From Reticulitermes speratus (taxonomy: Eukaryota; Arthropoda; Insecta; Blattodea; Rhinotermitidae), in NCBI GenBank assembly GCA_021186555.1, contig JAJKFL010000008.1:16733936-16797935 (forward strand): 64,000 nt of DNA. The letters run 5' to 3'. Below, piece by piece: positions 47,037 through 56,935 of this stretch. The first letter of the stretch is position 1. Every line of letters starts with the position of its first letter. The translations under genes and the position numbers were made by a program. The notes under the pieces were generated by a model. It was given only the letters and a program-made list of their open reading frames with translations, searched no databases and was not told the origin of the DNA.

Positions 47037-47611
47037 AACAACCCAATTAAAATTCATGCCTGATTTTACCATCGGCAGCTTCATGGACTAATTCCCAAAT
47101 TACGATAGGCATTTTCTGTTTCTGTGTTATAGGATAGCTCTTTCCGGAATTACGCCAAACCATTCAATTTTTTGGACTCCTTTTGTCATTCCTACTACCA
47201 TATTTTGAATATGAAATTATCACAACCCTCTGAAACCAAGTCCTTTCTACTCAGATCGAAAGCGTTGCTTGGTTTGGGACTATTCCACTTCATTCGATGA
47301 ACCTGAAGACCTCTGATTGGTTCTAAGCCACAGAAATTCCCTAATTACGTCATTGTTTACCCTGGGGACAGTCAATGTTGGTCAGCAGACTGGAGCGCGC
47401 TGAACCGCGAAAAAAGACTGCAGAGGCTTTCCTGGCCAGAATTTCTCAACGTAGAAGTCCACAGCCCTACGCTAACTACTACTGCTTCTGTGTCTCACCC
47501 CCTCCCTCACGCACGCGCACACACACAACGACTTTAACAGGCTTTGAAACTGAGGAGCTGTAACCAAACCTTGAGGGGAATCCTTGGGAATCTGATACTG
47601 GACTCAAGAAG

Positions 47612-47645
<34 letters not shown>

Positions 47646-47770
47646 GTTATCACCTCTTTGTATGGTATGTATAATTCTAGACCTGAAACAAACCATGTTT
47701 CTAGGGTATATAATTTTGCAGCTATTCTGTAGTTACAATTTATGCTGCATGTAATGTTATTTCCCATTTC
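47037..47770. other. Non-coding DNA with an ATT microsatellite
   Basis: A (TTA)n run lies at about 47611-47644. The more GC-rich part at 47340-47540 has no recognisable exon. No gene was identified. Confidence 0.5.
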
Positions 47771-47830
47771 ACTGTTTATAAAACACCGACGAAATGCACT
47801 TCACTTTACTACTATATTATATTTCAATAG

Positions 47831-47876
47831 ACCTCTACATATGTTACGGTTTATGCAAAAACCATCATCAAGGGGT
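47831..47876 (-). ncRNA. Mutated hammerhead-like motif in arm 1
   Basis: This is the inverted counterpart of the motif at 48134-48181. On the minus strand CCCC is followed by TTGATGA (C3 changed), the same GGTTT/AAACC helix II, then GTAAC in place of GAAAC. The palindromic ACATATGT equivalent is shifted to AACATATGT. Two changes at invariant core positions predict an inactive copy. Confidence 0.5.
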
Positions 47877-48133
47877 TCAAAACTACATACATTTACATCC
47901 AGTGGCATTTCTGTCCTTATTGTTGTGCAATATCTTAGTGTTCAATTGCCATTCACTTATAAAATCAGTTTAAAATCAGAGTTTTTTTAAAAAGCGTATA
48001 TAGACGCACCAAGTATAAAATCGTTGAGAATTCTTTAAAATTGAATATATATAAGTGAATGGCAATTGAACACTAAGATATTGCACAACAATAAGGACAG
48101 AAATGACATTGGATGTAAATGTATGTAGTTTTG

Positions 48134-48181
48134 AACCCCCTGATGATGGTTTTTGCATAAACCGAAACATATGTAGGGGTC
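48134..48181 (+). ncRNA. Hammerhead-ribozyme-like motif (type I) in arm 2
   Basis: CCCC (48136-48139) is followed by CTGATGA (48140-48146), T, helix II GGTTT/AAACC (48148-48152 with 48159-48163), GAAAC (48164-48168), a GTA cleavage triplet (48173-48175) and GGGG (48176-48179). CCCC and GGGG form helix I, extended by one A-T pair. Helix III is the palindrome ACATATGT (48167-48174). All core boxes are intact. It lies inside a long inverted repeat whose other arm has a mutated version, so mutations can be compared within one locus. Confidence 0.65.
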
Positions 48182-48564
48182 TAGTGAAATATAATATAGT
48201 AGTAAAGTGAAGTGCATTTCGTCGGTGTTTTATAAACAGTGAACTGTGAAACATGCACGGCGAGACTAACATAAAAGTTATTTCCCATGTTAAAGTCTTG
48301 TACTTTAGCAGTAGCACTTTCCGCAGTAGGCGTGCAGTGCCCAATATGGTTGTTTTCTGTAGTTCCTTGATTTCCTGCTTTCCCGGTATGTCGCTCAGGT
48401 ATTTTCTGAATTATTTTGAAATGGTTCCAGTTGCCCCTATTATTACTGCTATCACTTATTTTCACATTCCACATGCGCTATACTTCTAATGTAAGGTCTT
48501 TATATTTTAGGGTCTTTTCAGCCTCTTTCTTGATCACATTCCTGTCTCCTGAAATTGCAACCCC

Positions 48565-48612
48565 TTGAGCCCTTATTGTTATTATTACTATTATTATTAT
48601 TATTATTATACG
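48565..48612. repeat. ATT-rich microsatellite
   Basis: (TTA/TTG)n tract of about 45 bases. It makes a Tyr-rich open frame at 48565-48870 that is not a gene. Confidence 0.85.
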
Positions 48613-48699
48613 GTATTTATAAACAGAAGTGAGTCACATTTTATTTTCTTTCTAGCTTCCCTACAGATCTGCATGATAGTACATCAAAAAGCTCACCCC

Positions 48700-48965
48700 G
48701 TGACATGCTACTGGAGGCACAGAGGGGGAAAAGATATAGCTCTACCTATGCCTAACGTCGGGGCTAGATGTGGGTGGGTGGTTAACGCCAAACCCCGGAC
48801 GGTTCATCCCCAGGAAGGAGAAACGTTACCCATTGTACAAGAGGCCGAGAGGGTTCCAGGGTTTATCTGAATGGGTGTAAAAAATTTCGCCCCTACTGGG
48901 GCACGAACCCCATACTCTCCAGCCTCGAGCTAGTCGCTGTACCGACTACGCTATTCCGGCCCACT
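48700..48965 (-). mobile_element. SINE family 2, near full length, minus strand
   Basis: The minus-strand head from 48963 is GGGCCGGAATAGCGTAGTCG, giving A-box TAGCGTAGTCGG. The B-box is GGTTCGTGCCCC (complement of 48900-48911). The body then runs on through the counterpart of plus-strand GTACAAGAGGCCGAGAGGGT, and the 3' region with plus-strand GGAGGCACAGAGGGGGAAAA. The same 3' word occurs in the copy at 8993, linking these two as a subfamily. Confidence 0.8.
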
Positions 48966-50825
48966 AAGTGGAAGTAGGTGTCGTAAATTCTTCCTACATT
49001 TTCTTGTTTGCATTAAAGATTTTTTCGCGGAATTCTTTTTATTCTTTTAGTCTTTGTTTTGGTGCAGGTTTAATGATTAAAACTCTTGTAGGGCCTATAG
49101 TACCATGGATGCTTCGCGTATTGTCTTGGTTGTACAGGAATTAGTTTTGCTGCTGAAATGATTTCGACTGGTTGACGAAGTGAGTTGCCGTAGTGATTCA
49201 AACATTACTAGTCAACTCTCGCTTCAGTTGATTTAAAACACGAGAGCAGAAGCACAATAATAATAACAGAAAGGAACTCAATCTGATTCCGTATTTTTGC
49301 TATGTTGGAAGATACTTGAACAATGTTATCCAGAGTTGAGTCTTCATGCATGTTTAATGTCCGAGGTAGCGCATACATCGCGTGTTTATTCACAATAATG
49401 CGGAACCGTCATTTGTTAATCACTTTTTCTGGCCCCTGAATCCAAAGGATGAAACAATTGAAAACTTTTTTATATTTTACAACTTTTATTCTATAAAATA
49501 AACGCCTTTTTTATTTTTTGCACAAATGTAACTTTTAATCTGCTTTCATTGCCTTAAAAATGAAATAGCTGCAGGACCTGATAAGAGAAATAGCCTGTCA
49601 CTATGTCTCGACACACTATTGTTTCATAACTGATCGTGACTGACATGCAGTTACACATGTACTGATTGGACCTTGCATGATAAAAATCATGTACACACTT
49701 GCAGATTTGAGTACCTGTAACTTTTATGCGGTTAAACCGATACCACGGTTGGGGTTTACGCCGAAAAGTTTAAATCAAAAGACAACTTTATTTCATTTCA
49801 AAACTGATGATGGCGGCATTAAAAAGACTTGATTCCTAAATAATGTGAGTCTTTCTCCATTTGCATCCAGGTGAATTTCTTATGTTTTTGAGTTGTGATG
49901 ACATGACGCGTTTAACGTGGTTGCTTCTTTGACAGTACGAGGTGTGGCCATTAAGTTCCCGGAATGATATTATTGCAAATGTGTTCGTCGGCCTTGATTT
50001 ATAGGCCTGACCAAAGCAGAAGAGCCATCTGTGATGCGATTTTATGGTAAGAGGTTGTGAATCTAGAACATTTACAGAAGAATAACGAACGGTTAATTAT
50101 GGCGATAAACATATGAAGTAGAAAATGTTTAAGAACATGTCAAGTGGATCAAAGATATGATAGCGTGTGTTCCGTAATGGTGACACAACACTGGAGGAAG
50201 AATTTTATTCATAAAATTTATTTTAAAAAGTTGGCGTTAAAAGAGCACGAAACAAATCAAAATAGCGTATTTCCTACTACTGGTGGAACTGAGTCCTCCA
50301 TTGTATTTGTCACGTCCAACACTTTATAATTTGGTTTTATTGTAAATTTTTGCGTGGCCTGTTTATAAGACACAACAGTTTCAGCAGTGCATTTTACTGC
50401 GTAATATATCTTACAAACAGTAATTATAACATCAACGGGCGAAATGTCGATAGTGGACACTGGTTTCGCGCACCACCATTATCTGTTGGATCGTAGCTGG
50501 CAAAGTTGGCTTTATTATATTATAATTTAACTCAAAACTGATTCAATAATACACAAATTAATCTCTCTTATCTTTATGCTTTTATTTTGCTTTTCCCCCT
50601 TACCAACAGTGAAGGCAGTTACTTCATAAAATGATAGAAAAAGCGTAACATTAATGAAAATAACATTTGAGTTATTCTGACTAAAATGTCGCAGTATACC
50701 TTGTTATTTTGTGAAATGTCAGAATGTAAAGCTGAAATTAAAGAAGGCACATGTAATAATTTAGTTTCTTGTGGATAGAAGTATTAATATCGTGGTCTTC
50801 TGGAATTGACGTCCAACAGAATATA
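48966..50825. other. Non-coding DNA, nothing identified
   Basis: No gene or dispersed repeat recognised. CTGATGATGGCGG at 49805 has no GAAAC partner. Confidence 0.5.
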
Positions 50826-50866
50826 CCCTGAAAATGGAAGAAACAGTTTCTTCCGAAACGTTATTT
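50826..50866 (+). ncRNA. Decayed hammerhead-like motif with long helix II
   Basis: CCCTGAAAATGGAAGAAACA followed by GTTTCTTCCGAAACGTTA has a perfect 8-bp helix II (GGAAGAAA with TTTCTTCC) and an intact GAAAC. The first box reads CTGAAAA, so invariant G8 is A. Helix I is weak. It is probably an inactive relative. Confidence 0.4.
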
Positions 50867-52604
50867 TTCTACAACACTAAACCGTGTCACTTCCGAAAAC
50901 ACCTCAACTTCAGGCTACATGCTTGCTACAGTGACACTGAAATAGACAGGGTTCAATCAGATACGATATTTCCTCTCCAATTTTGAAGTTTATGGCCTTA
51001 TCATGATGTCAGTACAACGTTATAATTAATCCAATACAAAATTCTATATCTGGAGGTAGAAATGCAATAATAAATCGATACAGATCGATGTTTCAATGTT
51101 TAAAAACCAATGATTTACAGAACCCCTATAATTCAGCAATAAAATGTATTGTAACTTGTCAGTAACTGACGTGGTGTGAGTGTTCGATGTGAGAAAAAAA
51201 TATTGGCTAATCTTTTTACTAGTCTATCACTGTTACCAGCATAAAGTGTCATTTGTGAACATCCAATGCACAGCTGGGGCTTGATATCATTTCGACTATA
51301 TTACTGTATGTGGGGAAGGGGGAGGATGGAGGTCAAAAAGATTAAAGTCATTTCCGATAAAAGTGCCATTACATGGTCGAATTTTGAACAGCCCCGGCAC
51401 ACCGGTTGGAAATTCGATACCAACTGTAATGTAACTGTAAGCAAGAGGGTAACAGCGATGTCTCAGTATATTGTTTTATGCGTTTTGTTCCGGCCTTAAA
51501 TTTTAAAGCCCAGGGGTAAATACACCACCTGCTTTAACACTAAGGGATCTAAATTTTGGTTACGAATGTAGTTGTGTGGTTCCTGCTTTTCTGAGAGGAA
51601 ACAGCTACTGTTTTGACGTTTCTGGTCGATGTAATGCTACGTTCTGTAGCTGGTAATTTAACATGTACCGATGTGGCGAGAAAAAAAGCAAAGCCTTTAC
51701 TTTCAAGGTTGGATTTTTTTTCGAAAAGTCGGGATGTGTTAAATTACTTCCTACACAGGATAACATGCCAAAGGACCTGTGTCCTCGATATAAACGCTGT
51801 AGAAACCACAAATTTTGCATGGCTATTATTTTCCTAAAGAGTATTAACAGGTTGATCTTTGTAATGGAGGCGTCATTGTGGTCCTGTGAGGAAAGTAGTA
51901 ACTTTTTATACATCATTTGGACAAACGAACCAAATACTGTGGCTGCTCTGCTTCTTTCCTGTGTTGCAAACACAAACATTCAAGTTCCAGCTACCTTTTT
52001 TTAATTCCTGAAGCTCTCTCTTGCCTCCAGCATATATTTAAAAGAAGGACGAGCGAGGACGGCCTGCCAATCTTCGGAAACATTGAATCATATAATTTTT
52101 TGACAGTGTTTTCGCAGAGGTTTTATCGATTATTTATTAGGACTTTATCCCTTGTCACAACAAAACAATGCGGTGTTTTGGTGTTGTGTGTTGTGTAAAA
52201 CTCCTAATAAATATGAGTGGTAGAATCTTTCATAAATACACGTTCTATCTTCTCCTGCATGAATTCGTTACTTCTTACTAGTCCTTCCCCTCCCCCTGTA
52301 AACTCCTTCCTCTCTCTCTCCCTCTCTCTCTCTCGTGCATCATATGTTCAGTGTGATGTTACTGTAAGCACAGTTTCAGGTGCTGTATTTATATTTTCAT
52401 ATGCTGGGTTATTTAATGTCCATCGCCTTAATACAAGTGTGAGTGGAGATTTCACGCGCAGAAAAGCTTATGATCCGCTCTGAATTGATGGGTAATTGGG
52501 GTCATTGTCAGTAGCCGTTCGGTAATTTACCGGATTTAATGGTGAAACTTCAGACAAGGTTACTTACGTATTTACCTTCATTTTACCTAACTAAGTGACA
52601 AGCC
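50867..52604. other. Non-coding DNA, nothing identified
   Basis: Opposed open frames at 51605-51979 (minus) and 51663-52004 (plus) are each over 110 codons, but neither has a domain I recognise. A CTCT run lies at 52308-52334. Confidence 0.45.
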
Positions 52605-52918
52605 GATCCCGGTGGCCGTGCGGTCTAAGGCGTAGGTCTGCGGCAGCTCGATTGCTGGGATCGTGGGTTCGAATTCCGCTGAGTGCATGTATGTTTGTCT
52701 GTTGTGTTTTTTGTGTGTTGTGTGTAAGTAGCGGCTTCTGCGACGAGCTGCTCACTAGTCCAGAGGAGTTCTAGAGTGTGTGTGTTGTGTGTGTGTGTCT
52801 AATTGTCTGTGATCTAGAAACCTCAACAGTGAGGCGGCCTAGGTCCAAGTCGGGCTGTAGAGCCACAGAAGAAGAAGAAGAAGAAGAAGAAGAAGAAGAA
52901 GATGATGATGATGATGAA
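52605..52918 (+). mobile_element. tRNA-derived SINE (family 3) with GAA/GAT tail
   Basis: The head GATCCCGGTGGCCGTGCGGT contains an A-box-like TGGCCGTGCGGT. GGGTTCGAATTCC (52667-52679) is a near-consensus B-box. The spacing between the boxes is long, as in class II (Leu/Ser-type) tRNAs. A TG-rich middle (52690-52800) follows, then TCAACAGTGAGGCGGCCTAG, GGGCTGTAGAGCCACAGA, and a tail of (GAA)n then (GAT)n (52869-52916). The 3' core recurs at 14302. Pol III transcription from the internal promoter is expected. Confidence 0.85.
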
Positions 52919-53001
52919 CTAATATACTAACTCCACAGAGGAGAGCACCTTTACAGAAGTTTAAATTTTCTCAGCTAGTCAACAAATTGCCCGCAGATAA
53001 T
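52919..53001. other. Short unique spacer
   Basis: Sequence between the SINE tail and the 57-bp array. No feature seen. Confidence 0.5.
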
Positions 53002-53768
53002 GGAATGCATTTGTTCAGTATCGTGTTTAGTACAGTCTGCCAAGTGTCCTGCACCAAATGAATGCAGTTGTTCAGTATCGTGTTTAGTACAGTCTGCCAA
53101 GTGTCCTGCACCAAATGAATGCAGTTGTTCAGTATCGTGTTTAGTACAGTCTGCCAAGTGTCCCGGTCCTGCACCAAATGAATGCAGTTGTTCAGTATCG
53201 TGTTTAGTACAGTCTGCCAAGTGTCCTGCACCAAATGAATGCAGTTGTTCAGTATCGTGTTTAGTACAGTCTGCCAAGTGTCCTGTACCAAATGAATGCA
53301 GTTGTTCAGTATCGTGTTTAGTACAGTCTGCCAAGTGTCCTGCACCAAATGAATGCAGTTGTTCAGTATCGTGTTTAGTACAGTCTGCCAAGTGTCCTGT
53401 ACCAAATGAATGCAGTTGTTCAGTATCGTGTTTAGTACAGTCTGCCAAGTGTCCTGCACCAAATGAATGCAGTTGTTCAGTATCGTGTTTAGTACAGTCT
53501 GCCAAGTGTCCTGTACCAAATGAATGCAGTTGTTCAGTATCGTGTTTAGTACAGTGTGCCAAGTGTCCTGCACCAAATGAATGCAGTTGTTCAGTATCGT
53601 GTTTAGTACAGTCTGCCAAGTGTCCTGCACCAAATGAATGCAGTTGTTCAGTAACGTGTTTAGTACAGTCTGCCAAGTGTCCTGCACCAAATGAATGCAG
53701 TTGTTCAGTATCGTGTTTAGTACAGTCTGCCAAGTGTCCCGGTCCTGCATCAAATGAATGCAGTTCAC
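53002..53768. repeat. Tandem array, 57-bp unit, about 13 copies
   Basis: The unit contains GAATGCAGTTGTTCAGTATC, GTGTTTAGTACAGTCTGCCA, AGTGTCCTGCACCAAAT. Two units carry the same extra CCCGGT hexamer (near 53162 and 53737). The GCACC/GTACC variant alternates in the middle units, suggesting that a 114-bp dimer was duplicated. Because 57 is a multiple of 3, open frames of about 250-265 codons run through it on both strands. The plus one (53000-53791) is a Cys-rich 19-residue repeat. No start context, codon bias or family match argues for a gene. Confidence 0.95.
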
Positions 53769-54127
53769 GCCAGCCTATCCAGTTTCCTTAAAACCTGTTT
53801 CATTATCCTCCCATCTACGTGTCTGTCTTCCAAGTGGTCTCTCTCGCCCTAGATTCCGCACCAAAATCCTGTAAGAATTTTGCTTCTCCCCCGTACATAT
53901 CACTTGTCCCGGCAATATTCGCCACCTTGATTCAATCACCGAAATATTACAGATTATGAAGCTAGATGTTATAAGTTTTTCTCCAGCCTCCTTCTACTTC
54001 TTTCCTCTTAGGTTTAAATATCTTCCTCAGCACCATATTCTCGAACATTCTCAGTGTTATTTTCTTCCCGTAACGTGAGAGACCAAGTTTCACATCCGGC
54101 AAAATTATAATTCTGTACACACTCATT
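53769..54127 (-). mobile_element. LINE 3' region (copy E), minus strand, with RT C-terminal remnant
   Basis: On the minus strand the frame 54177-53962 reads ITLRMFENMVLRKIFKPKRK and then GGWRKTYN. This is the typical segment downstream of the reverse transcriptase fingers/palm in this LINE. It is followed, across frameshifts, by a GEAKFLQDFG remnant and HLEDRHVDGRIMKQ. The terminal non-coding block and the tail are absent: the 3' side stops where the 57-bp array begins. At the 5' side it breaks at about 54127 into unrelated repeat-like DNA. It is the only minus-strand LINE copy in the window. Confidence 0.75.
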
Positions 54128-54440
54128 TCTCGCTTTTCGCGGGAGTTAGGTTCCAAGACCCCGCGCGAAAAGCCCACGAATAATTGACCGCCTCGTTCCC
54201 AAAAATTTTTAGTTTTTTTAGTGTTTTTCTTTTCTCTGCAGAAACACTGTGATGGGAGCTGCTTCTTTTTGTCCTTAACTCCTTGAACATCACGCGGTGT
54301 GGCTCGAAGACCTGTTCCAGTTGTCCAGCAGTTTCGATGCTCATATCCATTGAAGGTCCGAGTGATGTGTTTTTATTCTGGGGGGCGACCCTGCGAATTT
54401 GCGAAACCGCGATGTACGAACCTGCGGAAGGCAAAAGATG
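54128..54440. repeat. Dispersed-repeat-like DNA of unknown family
   Basis: CTTTTCGCGGGAGTTAGGTT and CGAATTTGCGAAACCGCGAT with GTACGAACCTGCGG look like pieces of a CG-rich dispersed repeat that abuts the truncated LINE. I cannot name the family and saw no second copy in this window. The minus-strand frame 54123-54434 is not a recognised protein. Confidence 0.35.
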
Positions 54441-54618
54441 GGTGTATTTTAAGCTTTATATTATTATATAGCAAAGGGGAAGACAAATATTTCCCCTCAT
54501 CTTTAACAACACAACTAATTCAATTCAAGACTGTTGTTCTTCACAGTCCTATACAAAGTGGGAAAAACGTCAGTTTGCACCTATCGTAGACGACGAATAT
54601 ATTCAGAGTCTCTGTACA

Positions 54619-54855
54619 TTAACCTTTTAAAGCCTGGCGTTAAATTCTGTACCATCAGGTGTAACAATAAAAAATTCTACATTGTGCCCACAGCGTGCAT
54701 TTATGCGTTTTGCGTGTATATCATAAATAACAGCGACTTCTAGGCTATACAGCATTAAGTGATTGGTCTTCACAACCGAGACAGAAAGTGTGTACTGTGC
54801 GGTACGAACTGTGCTATTAAATAAGACAGATTACATTTCGTCCTTTAAGGGTTAA
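54619..54855 (+). mobile_element. TTAA-flanked MITE (piggyBac-like), copy 2, 237 bp
   Basis: It starts TTAACCTTTTAAAGCC and ends CTTTAAGGGTTAA, with the same length and order of words as copy 1 at 41876. The interior differs by many substitutions but no net length change, so both are old but structurally complete. No transposase is encoded. Confidence 0.8.
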
Positions 54856-55656
54856 TAAAGTTACATGTCTCATTCCTGACAAACTGACAGCTTCTTAAAA
54901 TTAAACCACAGAAAAGTAATTTTGATACACCGGCAAAGCTACTATTTGCATTGTGGAAACTTTTGAGAAAAATTAATTTTTGCATTTGTAGTCAATTATA
55001 TTTTAATATTTGACTGAATGTACAAGACCAAAGTTTACTTCGTGGTACAGAAGTTTATTTCAAGAAACATTTTGGCAGTTAAACATATCGTTGCAGTTTA
55101 CAGCTGCAATATGATGGGACGCTAAAGGCAGCGTTGTCATGAAGTTTAGGTAAGCTGTGTTTAGTTAAGCTGTTTTCTTCATAATAATTCCTACATTCAT
55201 ACACGCAGTTGTCCTCGACCCAAGGAAAGCTAACGGTAAGTTTTACTGCTGTCAAATGCGGCACATAAGTAATTAGCAACATTACAACTAGTTGCGTTCC
55301 ACTCGTGTATGAAAGCATTGTTAGAATTGCTAATTACCTGCGACGTTAACAAAGGCCATTGCAATTAAATGAAAAAGTATTTTATTGTTTCTTTTAATTA
55401 TCTTAATTAAAGTACAACTTATTGTCTTCTGTAATAAATATAGGGCAAGGCGAAGAGAGAAGTTTCTTCCTACACCTTTTAATTAGCTTGTTTGTTGGAA
55501 CATCAGAAGAAAATTCTTCCTTCAGGATACGCGGGGCAATTACAACTGATATGAAAGGAAAAGGAATTCAGTGAGAATCTAGTGCGTCATTAAATTCGCT
55601 GCATTGCTGTCAAGACTAGGCGCGCATTCTTATGGGAAACTGAGTAACATTTTACA
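54856..55656. other. Non-coding DNA, nothing identified
   Basis: No gene or repeat family recognised. Confidence 0.5.
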
Positions 55657-56233
55657 GTACACAGGGTGCATCCAAAATGCTTGGAAAACTTCAGAAATGA
55701 ATTTCCCACAACAAAACAAGAGAAAAAGTTCATATCATTATATGTCCGCAGACTTTTTCTAGGTACATCCCTCACTTTCGCCTGTAGACTTTTATCCGTG
55801 GGGATACTAATACCCCTAGTGTCTCAGCTTCAATTTAAAATGAAGAGAAACTTCACCAGCGCAATTTTGATGCCTGTCAAACCATTCACAACTGCCTCGG
55901 GACCTTTGAAAGGGTGCGACAGTCCACGATCAGACGTGTCCATGCGTGCATGGACTCAGATGGAGGACATTTTGAGCATTTATTGTGAATTGTGACTTGA
56001 TATATACCAAGAAATCAACAGTTATTAAATTTGGAACGTTTATAGTAAATGTAATTTATCAGTTTTAAGTAAAATATTACATAGTTAAGTTATTTATTGT
56101 CAAATGTAATATTTTAATGAAACTAAAAACCACGAATTTTTGGACATGTTTATGTGAAAGGTTTTCATTGTTATTGATGTGAAGAAGACAATCTTAATTT
56201 TGTCGAAACATTCTAGATACACCCTGTATAAGC
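55657..56233 (+). mobile_element. Mariner-like element remnant with TA-flanked inverted ends
   Basis: The left end CACAGGGTGCATCCAAAATG and the right end, read inward TACAGGGTGTATCTAGAATG, are about 20-bp imperfect inverted repeats, each preceded by TA, the target duplication of Tc1/mariner transposons. The interior ends in a short transposase-like C-terminus (see 55914-55988), followed by an AT-rich 3' untranslated stretch. At about 577 bp it is far shorter than a complete mariner (about 1.3 kb), so it is internally deleted. The same strand carries a shifted frame (55666-55995). Confidence 0.7.
55914..55988 (+). pseudogene. C-terminal remnant of a mariner-like transposase
   Basis: One frame reads RRVHACMDSDGGHFEHLL and stops at TGA (55986-55988). 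The pattern Arg-Arg-Val-x-x-Cys followed by a Gly-Gly-His-Phe-Glu-His-Leu end is, from memory, common at the C-terminus of a group of insect Tc1/mariner-like transposases. No catalytic DD(D/E) segment is present. The upstream frame is shifted relative to it. Confidence 0.55.
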
Positions 56234-56464
56234 ACTTCTGCTGAAATGTACCTATTAAAATAAGTACTCATATTTTCAGAGTGCAGAATCCTTGACATTG
56301 TTACAGTTTATGTGCAGAAATTGCACTGGTTCTGGTGAGAATTTAGGATTGTTTTTGAATTAGCTGCAGTTTGTATCTACAATATAGGGATGGAGTGTAA
56401 AGAAATAAAATTTTTCCTTTTGTTTTGTATGGGCGTTAAGATTGGTCTTTAACGTTAAGAGAAG

Positions 56465-56935
56465 AATTTAGGCGGAAGATATTTGATAATAGGGCGCTGA
56501 GAAAGATGTTCAGGCCTAAGAGAGGAATAGTAGGAGACTGGAGAAAATTGTGTAATGAATAGCTTAATGATTTGTTCTCCTCGCCAAGTATTAGTCGGAT
56601 GATCAAATCGAGGACGATAAAATGGGTAGGTTATGTGACATGTAGGGAGAACAGAAATGCATACAGGCTTTTGGTGCGGAACTCAAATGGAAGAGAACAC
56701 TTAGAAGATCGAGGCGTATATGCGAGTGTAATATTAGAATAAATATTAAAGAAATATGATAGTATGGGTTGGATTGGATTAATATGGCCCAGGATGAAAC
56801 CAACTACCAGTCTCTTGTGAACATGATTTGTTCTGAACTGTTGGAAATTTCTTGACCAGTTGAGTGACTGTAAGCTTGTCACAAAATGGCTGTACTTTGT
56901 TGAGCTGGTTAATTAGAAACAGTTGTTAGATAATC
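56465..56935 (+). mobile_element. LINE 3' region (copy D), longest 5' extent
   Basis: In frame pieces it reads NRALRKMFRPKRG then GDWRKLCNE (about 56488-56560), SRTIKWVGYVTC and NRNAYRLLVRN (about 56610-56690), then a Leu-Glu-Asp-Arg-Gly-Val motif. The non-coding 3' blocks follow (GGATTAATATGGCCCAGGAT, GAAATTTCTTGACCAGTTGA), ending near GTTAATTAG. Together with copy E it shows the order LRKIF..., GW/DWRK..., AYR-LV..., LED-GV, which defines the C-terminal part of the LINE protein. Frameshifts and stops make it non-functional. Confidence 0.8.

Larger units (their letters stand above)
47771..48245. repeat. Long inverted repeat, two about 190-bp arms, Penelope-like fragment
   Basis: Arm 1 (47771-47961) and arm 2 (48051-48243) are inverted copies around a spacer of about 90 bp. 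Shared words are GTTTATAAAACACCGACGAA, TTTATGCAAAAACCATCATC and TGCAATATCTTAGTGTTCAA. Arm 2 contains a complete hammerhead-like core. The corresponding place in arm 1 has two core changes (TTGATGA and GTAAC on the minus strand). Head-to-head copies of a terminal repeat are consistent with a rearranged Penelope-like element. Overlapping frames 47742-47990 and 47976-48344 come from the same arms. Confidence 0.85.

Noticed and set aside
46796-47041. 81-codon minus-strand frame as a gene
   Set aside because: It is the SINE family-1 body read through; the same frame recurs in the copy at 24320-24550.
49805-49840. CTGATGATGGCGG as a hammerhead start
   Set aside because: No GAAAC box or helix partners follow within the allowed distance.
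52605-52690. tRNA-Leu/Ser gene
   Set aside because: Both pol III boxes look good, but the sequence continues into a SINE body with a GAA/GAT tail and no proper cloverleaf closure was found.
52971-53791. Three open frames of 252-265 codons on both strands
   Set aside because: All come from a 57-bp (19-codon) repeat unit lacking stops; no independent coding evidence. Kept only as a finding to test.
56180-56212. Hammerhead-like GTGAAGA...GTCGAAAC in the mariner-like element
   Set aside because: The first box lacks the required C3 and no helix I flank pairs; most likely chance.
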